Source: Guyanagaster necrorhizus
Lineage: Eukaryota > Basidiomycota > Agaricomycetes > Agaricales > Physalacriaceae
DNA length: 64,000 nucleotides
Assembly: GCF_019112545.1 (NCBI RefSeq)
Contig: NW_025064896.1
Coordinates: 689,187 to 753,186 of the forward strand
Reading direction: 5' to 3'
The translations under genes and the position numbers were made by a program. A model generated the notes under the pieces. It saw only the letters and a list, made by a program, of their open reading frames with translations. It was not told the origin of the DNA and ran no database searches. This document shows, in pieces, positions 22,501 through 34,998 of the stretch. The stretch's first letter is position 1; the number at the start of each line of letters is the position of its first letter.

Positions 22501-24090
22501 TCTATTTGTGGGCATCATGGGTTGCACTCTTGATTCACTTGTGGATTTCTTCCTCTATGGGTATTATCATGGCCCTGAAATGTTCAGGCCTCAATAATGT
22601 GATACTCTCATTATTGCTTCCCCCTTGATTGTGGTCAGCTTGTTGAGAGAGTAGATTGGCCTTCTTATTCATGGTCTCAGCCTTATGATGAAGGGTGTAT
22701 TGATACTGGCTGAGCTCAGTGACCCATGGTGCTTGTTGACAGTTCAGCTTCTGCAGTTATTAAAAGTACCATAAATTTTGATGATCTGTCTAGATCTCAA
22801 AAATTTTGGTAGCTTTGATTAGGTAATATCACCATTCTTCTAGTGTGAGCATAATTATGAGCAACTCCTTGTCATAGATTTCATAATTTTGCTTCATCAC
22901 CATGAGAGCTTTAGAGAGAAATGCAATAGGATGCTATTTCTTGTCTTGTTTCTGGAATAGGACTATGCCTATTGCCTCCTCACTAGAGTCTGCCTCTATC
23001 TGGAACTTCTCTTCCTGAGTGGGGATTGTGAGGATTACATCTTTGGTGAGTCACCTTTTCAGATTGTTAAAAGCCATTTGCTGAGAGGGTCTTCACACCC
23101 AGAGGGCATTACCAATGAGCTGTGTCATTGGTACACAATCTTGCTGTAGTCCCAGATGAATCAGCAATAAAAGTTTGTGAATCTGAGAAAAGATTGGAGC
23201 TCTTTCTTCTTGACTGGTTCTGGCCACTCTGTTACTCCTGTAATCTTGATGGAGTCCATCTGAATACTTCCTTCACCAATGATTACTCTAAGGTACTCCA
23301 TTTCAAGGACTTTGAATTTGCACTTCTCCACCTTGAGGAACAGTTTGTGTTTCCTCATCAGGGCTAACATCTGACATACTAGCTTCCTGTGTTCCTCCTT
23401 TGTTTTCAACATTATTAGAATGTTGTCAAAATAGATGGTGACTTTTCTAGTGGAGATAAGATCCTTGAAGATGTTGTTCATCATCCACTGAAATATGGCT
23501 GGAGAGTTGGTGAGTCTAAATAACATTATGGTTAGCTTGAACAACCCCTAGTTAGTGCAAAAAGCCACCTTCCACTTGTTACCCTCTTTGATTTGTGTGT
23601 TATTATATCCTCATCAGATATTGAGTTTGATGTAATATCAGGCTCCCCATAGTTTGTCCATTAGTTCAGAGATGAGAGAAAGGAGATAACAATTTTTAAT
23701 TATCATTTTATTGAGCTTATGGTAATTCTGTACCAGGTGAAGCTTGCCATCCTTCTTTTTTATAAAGAAGAAGGGAGATGCCATAGGGGATTTTGATGGT
23801 CAAATCCTCCCACTGGACAGATTTTCATTGAGGAACTTATCAAGTTCCTGTTATTTATTATATCTAAGCAGGTAGGTTTTGTAATCAAGGTTGGTGTTAG
23901 CATTTGGAATTAATTTGATTGCATGGTTCCAGGATTTGGGTTCTAGTAATTCATCAAAGCTCTTCTTCTCAAAGAGATCCTTGAAGTCACAGGCCCATTC
24001 AAGCACTATTTCTTTGAATGTCTTCTTCTCCTTCTGTTCATTGGCTTTGGCTGCTAGATTGTTGGTGTGATGTATTGCACAAATATGCAT
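22501..24090 (-). pseudogene. pol: Element L pol: RT and RNase H
   Basis: Minus strand. Pre-RT segment (FKEIVLEWACDFKDLFEKKSFDELL), NANTNLDYKTYLL, catalytic box reading YFDN (KVTIYFDNILIM near 23440) instead of YLDD, thumb (KKKELQSFLRFTNFY near 23220-23165), then RNase H down to about 22560 ([22 protein letters not shown] blocks). The altered catalytic box and stops mark it as dead. Confidence 0.88.
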
Positions 24091-24433
24091 CTCATGTTAG
24101 AGATCAATGGTGAGGATGGTTTCTTTATCCTCTATTTCTTCATCCCACTGATTCTCAGAATCCTCATCTGGAAGTTTGAATGAGAGCTTGCAACACTTGC
24201 AGTGGGTGAAGATTATTCTCCTGGTCTTCCAATTAATCAGTAGATTGTGTCTGACCAACCAGTCATGACTGAGAAAGACTTCTTTGGCTTCTAGATTGGT
24301 TACCACAAGGTCAATCCTCTTAGAATGGTCACTGATCATGAGTCTGAGTTTAACAAATTTGATGATTGAGCCAGCTTGGTTTTTGGTCCTGTTGGTGTTG
24401 TAGATGGAAATTGAGGCTGCTGTTGAAGAGAAT
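24091..24433 (-). pseudogene. pro: Element L protease, C-terminal part
   Basis: SIYNTNRTKNQAGSI, LRLMISDHSKRIDLV, EVFLSHDWLVRHNLLINW: the second half of the protease as in M and E. The N-terminal half with the catalytic triad is at 26196-26310, beyond an inserted block. Confidence 0.85.
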
Positions 24434-26195
24434 CTGTGTGCACACAATGTGAAAATAGATACAGCAGAGTGTTATCCACTGACCACACTCATACTAACAC
24501 ACACACAAAACTCTTAGTTCATGAGGGGATTATAATGTGATAAAAGTAGCAATCAACAAATATAATTGTCCTCTTCAATGAGATCACAGCACATGAACAG
24601 TAATAGCACACTTACAACAGTCCAAGGTCTCTCTAAGCCTTAAAGCTTTTCATTTTATCAGAACAAGAGGTGGCAACTGGTGTTGCCAGACCTCAAGGCA
24701 AAAGATACTGCAGCTCAATATAATACATTGAAACACTCTCACAAAACTCTCCAAATCATTCTAAGCACAGCTCAGATCAACTCAAAATCCTTAACACACA
24801 CAATACATGACTCAAAGCTTTGTGCTTTAAGCAAAAACCAATCACAAATACATCCACAAGTGCCAAAGAGCACAGATCTCTGTTCACAAGCTTCCAAACC
24901 AATCATAGATTCACAGGATTCAAACTTATATGATCCAGAGACACAACACAATAAAACACCATCCAACAGACCAAAGGGTTTGAACCTCTGCCACCTGTAG
25001 TGTCACATATCACAAATACCTCAAAAACTCAAGATGATGCCCTACAGACACTGTTCTCTTATTCTCAGGTTAGAGTGCAATCCAAAACCTCTTATCAAAC
25101 TGGGCTTAAGTCCTTCATAAGCTTTGATGCCTTGCTTAGTTCTCACAGCTCTCTCCAGGATATTCAATAATATGTTTATTCTCTCACCCAAAGTTACAAA
25201 CACAAACCCAGAGCCAGAGTGTAAGGCTTTCTGTGCCCAATACACTGCAACTGTGGGGGTCAGAAACTTGTGCTCCACTCATACAATACCATATTTAAAT
25301 ACTCTACTATAATACTTACTAATACAATCCTACTATAGTATCCTCAAAGCATGAGACTCCATGCTGGATCCCACAGGTATTATTCACATGCATATCACAG
25401 TCACCACACTTATTCTCTTCTAGGTGAGGACTGTGTCCACTGTTCCTTCACTAGCTGACATCAGCTAGCTGGCCTTGCCAGGTCTGCTCACTTTTTTATT
25501 TTCCCAGTGACATCTCTGACAGCAGTAAACTGTTCCAGACCCTCAGAGTTATCTCTTATGCCAGGAGTCAGCCACAATAGCTATATTCTGCTTTCCTGTG
25601 TCCAGCCAGTCATTCCATCTGACTCACCAAAGGTGCCATTTCTTGGTATGATACAGAGTCCCTCACTGTGTTATGTATGCTAAGGCACTGTAAGTATACA
25701 CACAAGGCTTGGAGTGGTATGCATGCTATTCATTCCTGAGGTAATATTCTTCTACTTATTACTTTGTTGTCATCATTCTATTTCTCTGTTCAATACCCAT
25801 TTACTCAGACACCTTTCTTTGGGCCTCAGTTCTCTGTTCTAAAGCATATCCCATCAGTGCATCAATAGCTATGCATCTTTGATTAATGTGATCAGAATTG
25901 CCAATCATATTTTGATTGTAGTCTTTTTATTTTTAGCATGTCCTCTTGTAATAGTATTGGTGCATTTAGGGCCAAGTGCTGGGACCTCACATACAGCCTA
26001 ACCCCTCTGGTATTAGTCTGTTACTAAGCCATGCACTCTGCTTATTGTTACTTCAGTTTAGCCTTATGATAGCTAGGTTTCTGTGTGCTCTAGTCCTATT
26101 TTCTATTACATGCTTGCTAGACTGGAATGCAGTCCATGTATTTGCAATTTTCACAATTTTACATGCCTGAACATGGAGAGGGCATGTCACTGTAG
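24434..26195. mobile_element. Unclassified 1.76 kb insertion in L protease
   Basis: Protease coding sequence stops on one side (TRTTV, near 26196) and resumes on the other (ASISIYN, near 24433), so the block between is foreign to L. It shows no Gypsy domain. A plus-strand frame at 24680-25000 (106 codons) has no recognised family. Weakly similar inverted stretches lie near the ends (AATGTGAAAAT near 24448, ATTTTCACAATTTT near 26147), not enough to call a DNA transposon. The boundaries are accurate to about 20 bases; no clear target duplication was found. Confidence 0.6.
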
Positions 26196-26790
26196 TTCTG
26201 GTGGGGAGTTTGTGTTGCTCAATGAAGGTTTAATTAATCAAACTTTCTATGCAGCTGCTGTTGATTAGGGTGGTTATCATGTAGGTTGAGCAGATTATTA
26301 GCATCTCAATTTGAGCCTTCATGAGAAGGTCCCATCCAGGTGTTTTGGACCAATAAATAAACTTTCATGGTCCTTGTAGTTCATCAAGCTATTCCAAGGC
26401 TTGGCATCTTTCTGTATTCTTTATTTCTCTGACTACTTTATTAACAACCTCTTCAACTCATGTTTTGTGAATCCAATTCTGGAGTATGGCTTTTGCCATT
26501 GCTTTGTTCTTGGCATCCTTGATGGCCCTCCATGTCCACTTGGTGTTGAATGGTTGGAGCCATGTGATGGAGCTCACTGCCTCTGTTTGGCCTTTAGGTA
26601 TTTGAGTTGTTTCTTGATGTGATTCTCAGATGTACAAGGCCAGTGACTAAGGTATATTTGAATGCATAGGTATGATAGGCTTAGGAGTAACTACAGAAAT
26701 ACTATTAGTCTGATTAGCAGCTATTGATTGCACACTGTGAAGTCCTTCAGCCAGTTCAGTGGAATCACTCACTGACTGGCCCTATCTTTT
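26196..26790 (-). pseudogene. pro: Element L pre-protease and protease N-terminal part
   Basis: Minus strand; the catalytic block reads TLINSSCIESLIN near 26275-26230, so the D-S-G triad is changed to N-S-S. The spacer upstream (26790-26310) matches M 34999-35560 and J 16903-16440. Broken by stops. Confidence 0.78.
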
Positions 26791-29700
26791 GCCTCCTCCA
26801 CTTTGGTTTCATTGCCAAGACCTTCTTCCTCCTTCTGGAGTTTGGTGATCTGAGCTCAAATATCTTCTCAAGTTCACTTCTTAGGGTAGTCCTTGGCCAT
26901 GTGGCCCTTCTGTCTGCAGTTGAAGCATTTACCTTCTTTCTTCATTTAGTTAATATCTATGGGCTTCTCTGCCCTTATGTATGTTGTTTCAGATCCAGTC
27001 TTCTGTGTGCCATAAGTGAGAGCTATCAAGAGTCCTGATGATTTTCTGGCAGTTGTTCCTGATGATTTGGTGTTATTTGGGGTTGGCAGGGTTGACTTCT
27101 TCAAGTAATCTTGCAGCATTAATGATTCTGCTTTCTGCCTTTGTCACTCTTTGTATATTTCAATGATTCATTCTTTCCACTTGTCATAGCTGACTGACAT
27201 CAGGGCTTTGATGCTAATTGCCAAGATCATCATGATGTACAAAGAGGGGACTCCTCTCTTGAGGGTCTCAACCATTCTCCTCTTGTTGGCTGTGTCATCT
27301 CAGATGCTGGCAAGCTTTGTGAGCTGTTCTAGCTTGTCAAAGTAGTCAGTTGCCATCTTATCCCCCATCTTGTAGTCCTTGATTTTCTGTTTATGGACTT
27401 CTTGAACTGCTAGATCAATAAATTTGTTGTGTAGCATTTGTTTAAAAACCAGCCATGATGGGTATCAGTAGTGTTCTCAGATAGAAGATCAGAAATTAGG
27501 GGAGATGAGGATCCATCAGATTTTGGCCTTTTCTTCTAGGTAAGAGATGGTAAAGATGACTTTATTTATGTCAGTTCTGAGATACCTGATATAGATCTTG
27601 AAGTATTATTCACAGTCAATCAGGAATCAGTCAATATCATCAGACACCCCCTTGAAGAGGCAGGATTTTTGGAGTAAGTCAGATTAGCACTGCAGGACAG
27701 TGGCATTTTCAGATAATGCACTCATCAGATTGGGTCATTCTGAAAATAGGGGTCAGCACCACTTGTCTGATGGTCAGAGAAAGGAATGGAGGGAATTGTC
27801 ATCAGCCACAGGGCTTCCTTGTGGGGGAGCTTTCTTTCAGACAATGATTCTGTTCCTGACAGTGAATTCTAGTCAGATTGCTTCTGGGTTGTCTCTTAGC
27901 AATTCCTTTCTGGTTCTGCTTCCACTGGCTTTGTCAAGTGGGGGTTGAGCTCCCAGCATCCAGCTTTCTTTGCTGGTCCAGGAATTTCAGTATGAGGTTG
28001 ATGAGTCTCTTAGCTGGAGTTGGGACTGGGACAGCCAAGTTGCCATGGATCAGGAAGAGGGTGTGGAGTATGAGAATGTACTTCAGATTGATGGTGCTGT
28101 ATATATAGCTTATTTTAGGGTGACAGGAGGTGACCACAGTATTAGTCAAACTGAGAGCAGCAGTTGGTATTCTGGTGGGATGCCAACTGGGTCTTCAGAG
28201 TGATTTTAGTTATACTGCTGGGCAGCATATCTTGTTGCTGCATGCTTTAGTACTTCTGTTTGTTTGTTAGTTTTGCAACTCAAATATAATTGTCCTGTTT
28301 GTGATGCCAACCAGTTAGTGTCACACTATAGAAAGTTTACTCCTCTCTCATATAGCTCCTGATACTCTTGCATCCTTGCTCATTGGATTTTCTCCTCCAA
28401 TGCTTCTTCATCTGTGTCCTCATTCAGTCTATAAGTGAGTTCTTCCCCAGTGCAGGATAGCTTGTTGCTTTCAGTCTCTCCTCCTTTCTCAAGCTCATTG
28501 CCCTCTTTTTCCTCAAGGAGAGAAGCAGTGGGTGGGTCATAAAAACTCTCCACACCCTCTTGCAGTCATACTGTCAACTCACTGTCCTGGCTGGATACTT
28601 GGCCCAGTGGTGGAGCCTGAGAAATCTGAGATGTCAAGGTAGGTGGAAGCGAGCTGGCTTCTAATATTAGAGTCATATCAGTTTCTGCCTGTCACTCTCA
28701 CTGCTGCCACTCACTCACAATAGAGCTGAATATTTCTTCAATATCTGTCATTGAGGAGTTGTCTGACCACTCAACTTCTGAGGAATCCTCAGAGGGTATG
28801 AGCAGGAATATAGGCAGTACCAGAGACTCATAATCTATAGTGTCTGAGAATGGACTCATCATCCTTAAATATAATGTCAGTGCTGAGAGTTTGTCAGGAA
28901 GGAAAATATTGTGGGGTTGGAAAGCATGGAGTGGTTTTTAGGACATTGTCCCAAGCTAGAGAAGAGACTTTATCATCTTTGACTCTGGCCTCATTGGCTG
29001 TATAGACTTCCATGTTTGCCCAGTGCTCAGAGGCTCAGAGGTCAGAGTTAATAGTGCTTGGCTCACTAAAGACCAGAGTCGAGAGTGAATAGTCAGCACA
29101 GACTAGTGCAAGTACTAATGTGATCTTAGATTGTAGTTCATACTAGTTGGATACATCAGCTCTTGCCAGTCAGGCTCTTTCGATGTCTTGCTGCTGCTCT
29201 CTATGCTGACAATCATATTTGGCAGCCCTTCTGGCCTGTCTCTTAAGGATGAGGTGCTTCTCAAGCTCACTGCAGGCTGGCTGAAGAAGATTGTGCTGTC
29301 TTTGCTTTTTCTGTTGGAGGGCATCTTTATAGTTAAATAGGACATTGAGGTTCCATACAGGAAATAGTCAGTGGATGATTTCATTTTGATTTTCTCAAAT
29401 TTGTCACTTGTCATTGAGCTGGTCTGAGGAGGCCCACTCCAACTCATCACTTGTTCTAATGGAGTGTTGAGCCAAAGTGAGAGAGCTGTGAGACTGGCTT
29501 CTAAGTAATGCCTGATGGAATCTTGAATCTAGCCAAGTGGCATTGAGAGAGTCTCAGATATGGTTAGCAATCCTGTCAGTTTGAGAGGCAGTGGAAGAGT
29601 CAGAGGAGGGAGACTGCTGAAAGAAGTCTTCTGAGATGCTTTCATTCTCATAGTCAAGAGGAGACTCTGAAATCCATAGGTTTCAGAATCATGTGACACA

Positions 29701-29849
29701 AGAGTCATGGTCTCTGCTGGATCATCAAGGAGAGTATCAGTGTCCTTCCTCTTCTTGAATGTCCTCTTGATATGGGCTGTTAGGCTCAGCTTTGGGTAAG
29801 GGGCTTGTTGGAGGCTGGTGGGATGTTTTTCAGGATTTGGAGATATTAT
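26791..29849 (-). pseudogene. gag: Element L gag
   Basis: Aligns end to end with J gag. The start codon position (29847-29849) reads ATA where J has ATG, a G-to-A change that removes the start. The core (27700-27250) and a zinc knuckle region (near 26930-26890, CFNCRQKGHMAKDY-like, last Cys changed to Tyr) are recognisable. Many stops. Same long Ser/Pro-rich N-terminal region as J. Confidence 0.82.
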
Positions 29850-30100
29850 GTAGAGGGAGGTCTGAGATTATGTTTCATAGAATATGTCAGATATGTTGAA
29901 ACTTGTTATAATATCTGATTGTCCAGACAGTGATTGAATAGTGTCCCTGACACAGCTGGATGATCACCAATAATCTTAATAAGATACCAACAATAGATGC
30001 AAGGAGTTCAAAGAACTCTTGGTCGAAGTTCAGATCTGATGTGTTGATTAAGGGCATTCAGTTTCCTTCACACTATAGTGCATAAAGAAAGGAAAGAAGC

Positions 30101-30113
30101 AGCTTTGAGCTAA
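30101..30113 (-). other. L primer-binding site (self-priming)
   Basis: AGCTTTGAGCTAA, one base from the LTR. The LTR counterpart in L reads TTAGCTTGAAGCT (20613-21070 copy), differing only at the central CpG-derived dinucleotide. Confidence 0.75.
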
Positions 30114-30114
30114 T

Positions 30115-30572
30115 TGTTAGACTCAAGTTGCACATGACTATAAACATGTGATAAACTGATGTCACTTTACACTTTGAGTGGAATGTCAGAGTTCACTGAT
30201 TGTGAATAATAGTCATAATGCATCAAGGCCTTAAGACTGTCTCAAGAGAGAATAGTGTGAAAATAAACTTTAGCTTGAGGCTGAGGATTACCAGTGAGAG
30301 CAAGTGATCTTAAATACTATACATGACATGCTAATAATACTACTACTTACTGTGTGTTTTTGAGTCTATTATATCTATTGTCCTAGGGCATCACTATTAT
30401 GCATAAAAAGAGAATTGTACATCATTGAGCAGCATTGTCACATCAAAAAGCAATGACAGACTTGGTCAATTGTGATGACTAAGCTTTATTCCATGGTTCT
30501 AAGCACTCATTTTGACACTCTGACTAAGCATAAATAGGAGTTAATCAGAGAATAAGATGAAAAATCATAACA
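30115..30572 (-). repeat. Element L 5' LTR
   Basis: 458 bp, TGTTAGACTC...CATAACA; right target copy caatc follows. Confidence 0.94.
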
Positions 30573-31177
30573 CAATCCTATATCCTTTAACAGTCTCCAC
30601 TAGGCCAAGGCTACTTTTGAATCCTCTCTCTCTCAGTGGTCTATTGATGAATCCAACATCCTTCACTTTGAAAGCCATATCTATGTCCTGGACTCTAACA
30701 ATCTCTATCTCTGTATACTACAGAACAGTCATAACTATATCTTAGCAGATCACTTTGGTCAAAACTAGATATTAGAACTAGTCCAGCAGAATTACACCTG
30801 GCTAAAGATGTGTGAATATATTTAATACTATGTTAAGTCCTGCATAGTTTGTAGATGCAATAAGACACTTAGACACTGCTTCTATAGATTACTCAAACCT
30901 CTACTGGTTTCTGAATGACTATGGGATTCTATTTCCATGAATTTACCACCATCCTAGTAGTCATGGACTGAGCTAGCAAGCAAGCTATCTTCATTCTCAT
31001 TTATGATACCATTAACTCCATAGAGCTCACTCAACTTTTCCTTATCCATGTCTTCTTTAAACACAAAGTATTCAGTCACATCATATCTGATTGCAGCTCT
31101 GAATTTATCTCCCAGTTCACTCATGCCTTAGCTACCACTCTTAACATAGAACTCCACCTTACTTCTGATTATCATCT
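30573..31177 (+). pseudogene. pol: Element B pol fragment: integrase zinc module and start of core
   Basis: Continues B after L: the QWSIDESNI segment, HHCC module (VKSCIVCRCNK-like near 30830-30860) and the core up to the codon where M inserted (TSDYHL). A 31-bp deletion near 30937 removes the first catalytic Asp region and shifts frame. Dense in stops, CpG-poor. Confidence 0.85.
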
Positions 31178-31709
31178 TATTATGATTTTTCCTATTTTCT
31201 TTTCTTTTTCCTTGATTTATTTGGGATTGACTCCTATTTCTGCTTAGTCAGAGTGCCTAAACCTGGCACTCAAGATCATGGAAATGCTTAGTCATCAGCA
31301 CTGCCCTGATTCTGGTTGCTGCTGTAAAGTCACACAACAGCCCAATGACAGAGAAGTCTCTCTTATCTTTGTGCAGCAGTAACAGCAGTAACAGCACAAC
31401 AGCAGGATAATACTTTTTGTAGGTATCTTAGCAATGCTAGACAAAATGCTACACAGCACCAGCAAAGACAATTAGGTAGTTATATTCTTGAAATGATAAG
31501 ACTTTAATATTTAAGCAGTGTAGCTCTTGCTGTAGTAACTCCAGCTTCAAGCTAAAGTTTATTCTCCACCATCTTATCTCAAGCAACTTGTAACTGCCTT
31601 GATCACATAATGCCAACAACACATCAGTGGACTCTGATAGTATAACTCAAAGTGCAAGGTTCTATCAGTTTATCACGTATTATTAGTCATGTGAAATTTG
31701 GGCTTAACA
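31178..31709 (+). repeat. Element M 5' LTR
   Basis: 532 bp, TATTATGATTTTT...GGCTTAACA, nearly identical to 39349-39880. It contains a CAG/CAA-rich stretch near 31372-31405 that is part of the LTR in both copies. Confidence 0.95.
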
Positions 31710-31710
31710 A

Positions 31711-31723
31711 TTAGCTCAAAGCT
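31711..31723 (+). other. M primer-binding site (self-priming)
   Basis: TTAGCTCAAAGCT, one base after the LTR. The LTR start segment reads AGCTTCAAGCTAA near 31545, differing at the central dinucleotide only (CA against TG, both from CG). Confidence 0.75.
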
Positions 31724-31974
31724 TCTGGCTTCCCTTTCTCAAGCTCAATTGTGCTGAGAAACTGAATGCCCCCTGCACTTAATCCTTTCAACCCAAACTT
31801 TACTCACAAGTTCTTTAAACTCTTGGCTTCTATTATAAGAATCTTGATCAGTCTATTGGTGATCATACAGCTATGCTGTAGACACTAATTGATCACTGCT
31901 TGAGCAATCAGGCATTATCAAGAGTTTCAATGTATTTGAACCATCCTCTACAATATCACCAGACCTCTCTCTCT

Positions 31975-34900
31975 ATGACATCCCTGCCTCTGCCCAACAG
32001 TCCTTCTGACCTGCAGAAGGACCCAGCTCTAAAAATGTTTCTGAGAGCTCAACTGAAGAATATCCTAGAGAAGAAGAGGAGCAGCATCAGCAGCACACAT
32101 ACCCCTCACAACCTCTATCTGCAGTTGTCTGAGACCCTGGAAACCCTTGGGCTACAGGGTTTCAATGACTCAGACCTGACACTTCCATTCTGTCTCCTGA
32201 GCACAATATTCCAGCAATGAGGACAACAACCTCTATCCCTAGCACTGGCATTGGGCACTGTGCGAGAGACTCTTTTGATGCCCCATGGATGGCTTGAGAG
32301 GCCAGAAATTTCATGGGCCATGGATCCTGATGAACCATGTCAATATGAAGTAGCAGCATTGACCACAGATCAGAGGTTGGAAGCAACTCTTATTTCAACA
32401 ATAACAGTGACAAGTGCCAGTACTGGCAAGCTGCTGCCAGAAAAGCTGACTGGCTGGAGCACTGCACAGCTAGTGGTAATACTAGCTGAACAGGGGGTGT
32501 ATGAATGGTTCCAGGAACAACACAATCAGCCAGTAACATTACTCTGGTCTTCTCTCAAGAGGACTAAGTTTGACATGCCCATAACATTTTCAAGTATCTC
32601 CAGAAGCAGGCATGTATTGATGATGAGATCACAAGAGAGAACACCCTCTTTGGATGGTATCTCTGAGCATGAGAGGCAGTTGAGTGGAGAAGTAACTGAA
32701 CTAGTACACTTGTTGGTACTACTACCAACAGTGTATCTGACACTCCATTCCAGAAATCTAGCACTCCTGCCACCAAGCCTGATTCCTGGGCAGAACCATC
32801 TAACGAGGTCATCCACATAGACAATGCCCACCAGAGGGCATCACTCGATCTTGACAATGACCATCTACTATCTTATGGGACTGATACTATCACAGAAACT
32901 GATGATATCTTTTTCAGGAGAGATGGGATACTGACAGACAGAGAAACTATCAGAGAAGATGATGAGGGTATTGACCTCACAGGTGATATTCAAAGGTTTC
33001 TCAATGGGAACTTTGCTGCCCTTTTTCTCAACCTGTGGTTCTATCGAAACTTCTGCCAGTATCACAGAGCAATAGCAGCAGCAACAGCAAGAGAAGAGGA
33101 CAAGAAGTAGCAAAGACAGTCTAAGCAGCAGCCTACTCTTTGACCCAGACCCAATGATATCAGACCTAGTATGCAGCCTCAGCATGGCCATCTCAGAGAT
33201 CTATGACCTATGTGACAGTTTCCTCCTTGAGGAAGACACAGGCAGTGAGACCACCAGTGGAGATATAGATGACAAGGAGAAAAAGGATCCTGATGAGGAA
33301 GTTGAGATCCCTCAGACTGACTGAGCCAGTATGTAGGACATACAAATGCATGAAGAAAAGATGAAGAAACTGGCACAGAAGGCATGCTAGAAGGACTTTA
33401 TGGAGTTGTACCAAGATAGTACAACTACACTATAGATGGATGACACCTGGTTGGTGTCACCCATAAGATAAAGGTATACCACCACCGACAGGATTGAGCA
33501 CATGGAAATTTTGTAATATGCAGCTACTGAACAGGCTATTTTTATTTATAATAAAAGATATTTAGGACATCAAATGCAGGCATTGCCACCATACAGCCTG
33601 AAGTATGGCTCAACACCAAGACTATGGATGCTGAGTGTTGTGCCGAGCAAACTGGTCAATATGGCACCTATGATCTGAATAATATCATCAAAATATTCAT
33701 TCACCACCTTGGCTGTCTGCAGTACAGCATCTCAGCTTTCTAGAAGCTGACTCCAGCTGAGTAGCCACTACCTGAACCTATGGAGGTTGCTGATTCAGCA
33801 ATCTTTTGCTAGACAGCCACCATCAGATAAAGCTGAAGGCAGCAGAGGGGAAAAGGCATCTGAAGAGCCTCTTTCCACAGAAGATGACTCTATGGCTATT
33901 GCTCAGGGTTGGACTGTCAAGAATGGGCAGATCATGCAAAAGGAAGTTCTATCACCAGAAAGTCCTATTGCTGATGATGGTTTCCTCTATTCATTCTCAG
34001 GACCTCTGCCAGCATGGATAGTCCTGCCTGCTGGCAGGATCCTGAACTCTATAGCTATGCTTACCACTGACACTCAAATTCTTAATATGAAGCTGACTCT
34101 TGTGAGTGAGCCATGTTTCTTCAAAAGACAGTCAGACAATATCGATCACTTTCTTATCAACTGTGATCAATATTTCCAAGTATTTGCCTCATACTTTCTT
34201 CTCAATATGTACAAGGTAATCTTTGCCACCACTCACATATCAGAGAAGGCCAAAACTTGATGGATCTTGATCTCTCCCATGTTTTGGTCAACCACATAGT
34301 CACATCACTGGTATCCCTTATGGCTGATCTTCAAATAAATGATCATTAACAAATTCACAGACCTAGCTGTCCAAGAAGTCCACAAGCAGAGGATAAAGGA
34401 CTTCAAGATAGGAGATAAGCCAGCCATCAATTACTTTGATGAGTTAGAGTGACTCAGCAAACTTGCTGGGGTCTAGGACAACACATCCAACACTGGTAGA
34501 ATAGTCAAATACATGAAGATGAGGGCTCTATCCTCTTATCTTAAGATCATCTCTGACATTGGTCATGGTATTCTGGTCAGGTATGACAAATGGAAGACAT
34601 GCATCATTACAATGTATAAAGAGCAGCAATGACAAAAGGCAGAATTGGCCACCCTATCATAGGAAGGCCACAAGAATCAGAGACAGAGCTTGAAGCCCTC
34701 TACCTCCAATGCAACCACACCTGCTAAGCCCAGAGGCTTGGCCTCAACTTTCTCATATAGTAAGAAGTGAACCAGTATGAGCATGATATATACTGAAATG
34801 AGTCAATCTATAAATGTGAATCACCTCCAGAAGGAGAGAAAGTGTTTCAATTGTGGCCAGAAGAGCCACATGGCATGGGACTGCCTCCAGAAGAAGAACA

Positions 34901-34998
34901 AGTGCACTCATGAAGACATACAGGCACAGCTCACAGAGTTGATGAAGGAAGACAAAGACCTCAGGCAGAATGATAAGCCCAAGGAGGTAAAAGACTGA
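31975..34998 (+). pseudogene. gag: Element M gag
   Basis: ATG at 31975 (MTSLPLPNSPSD), aligned with the J start. One frame of about 1,007 codons to TGA at 34996-34998. Long Ser/Thr/Pro and Gln-rich N-terminal half, core (DNIDHFLINCDQYFQVFASYF near 34140-34200; INYFDELE near 34425) and zinc knuckle CFNCGQKSHMAWDC (near 34846-34887). Open stretches of 106, 189 and 157 codons survive between stops. Pol follows in the -1 frame. Confidence 0.9.

Larger units (their letters stand above)
20613..30572 (-). mobile_element. Element L: complete GyA Gypsy element
   Basis: Two 458-bp LTRs (20613-21070, 30115-30572) and target copies taatc (20608-20612) and caatc (30573-30577) differing by one C/T. Minus-strand order gag, protease, RT, RNase H, integrase, chromodomain. 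An unrelated 1.76 kb block interrupts the protease. B coding sequence resumes at 30573. Confidence 0.93.

Noticed and set aside
24680..25000. 106-codon plus-strand frame as a gene
   Set aside because: No recognisable domain, no start context or homologous copy in the window; kept only as part of the unclassified insertion.
31372..31405. CAG/CAA microsatellite
   Set aside because: Present in both LTRs of M (also near 39543), so it is LTR sequence and not an independent repeat array.
33060..33110. AGCAGCAACAGC run as microsatellite
   Set aside because: Lies in the Gln/Ser-rich part of M gag and is too short and irregular to call separately.
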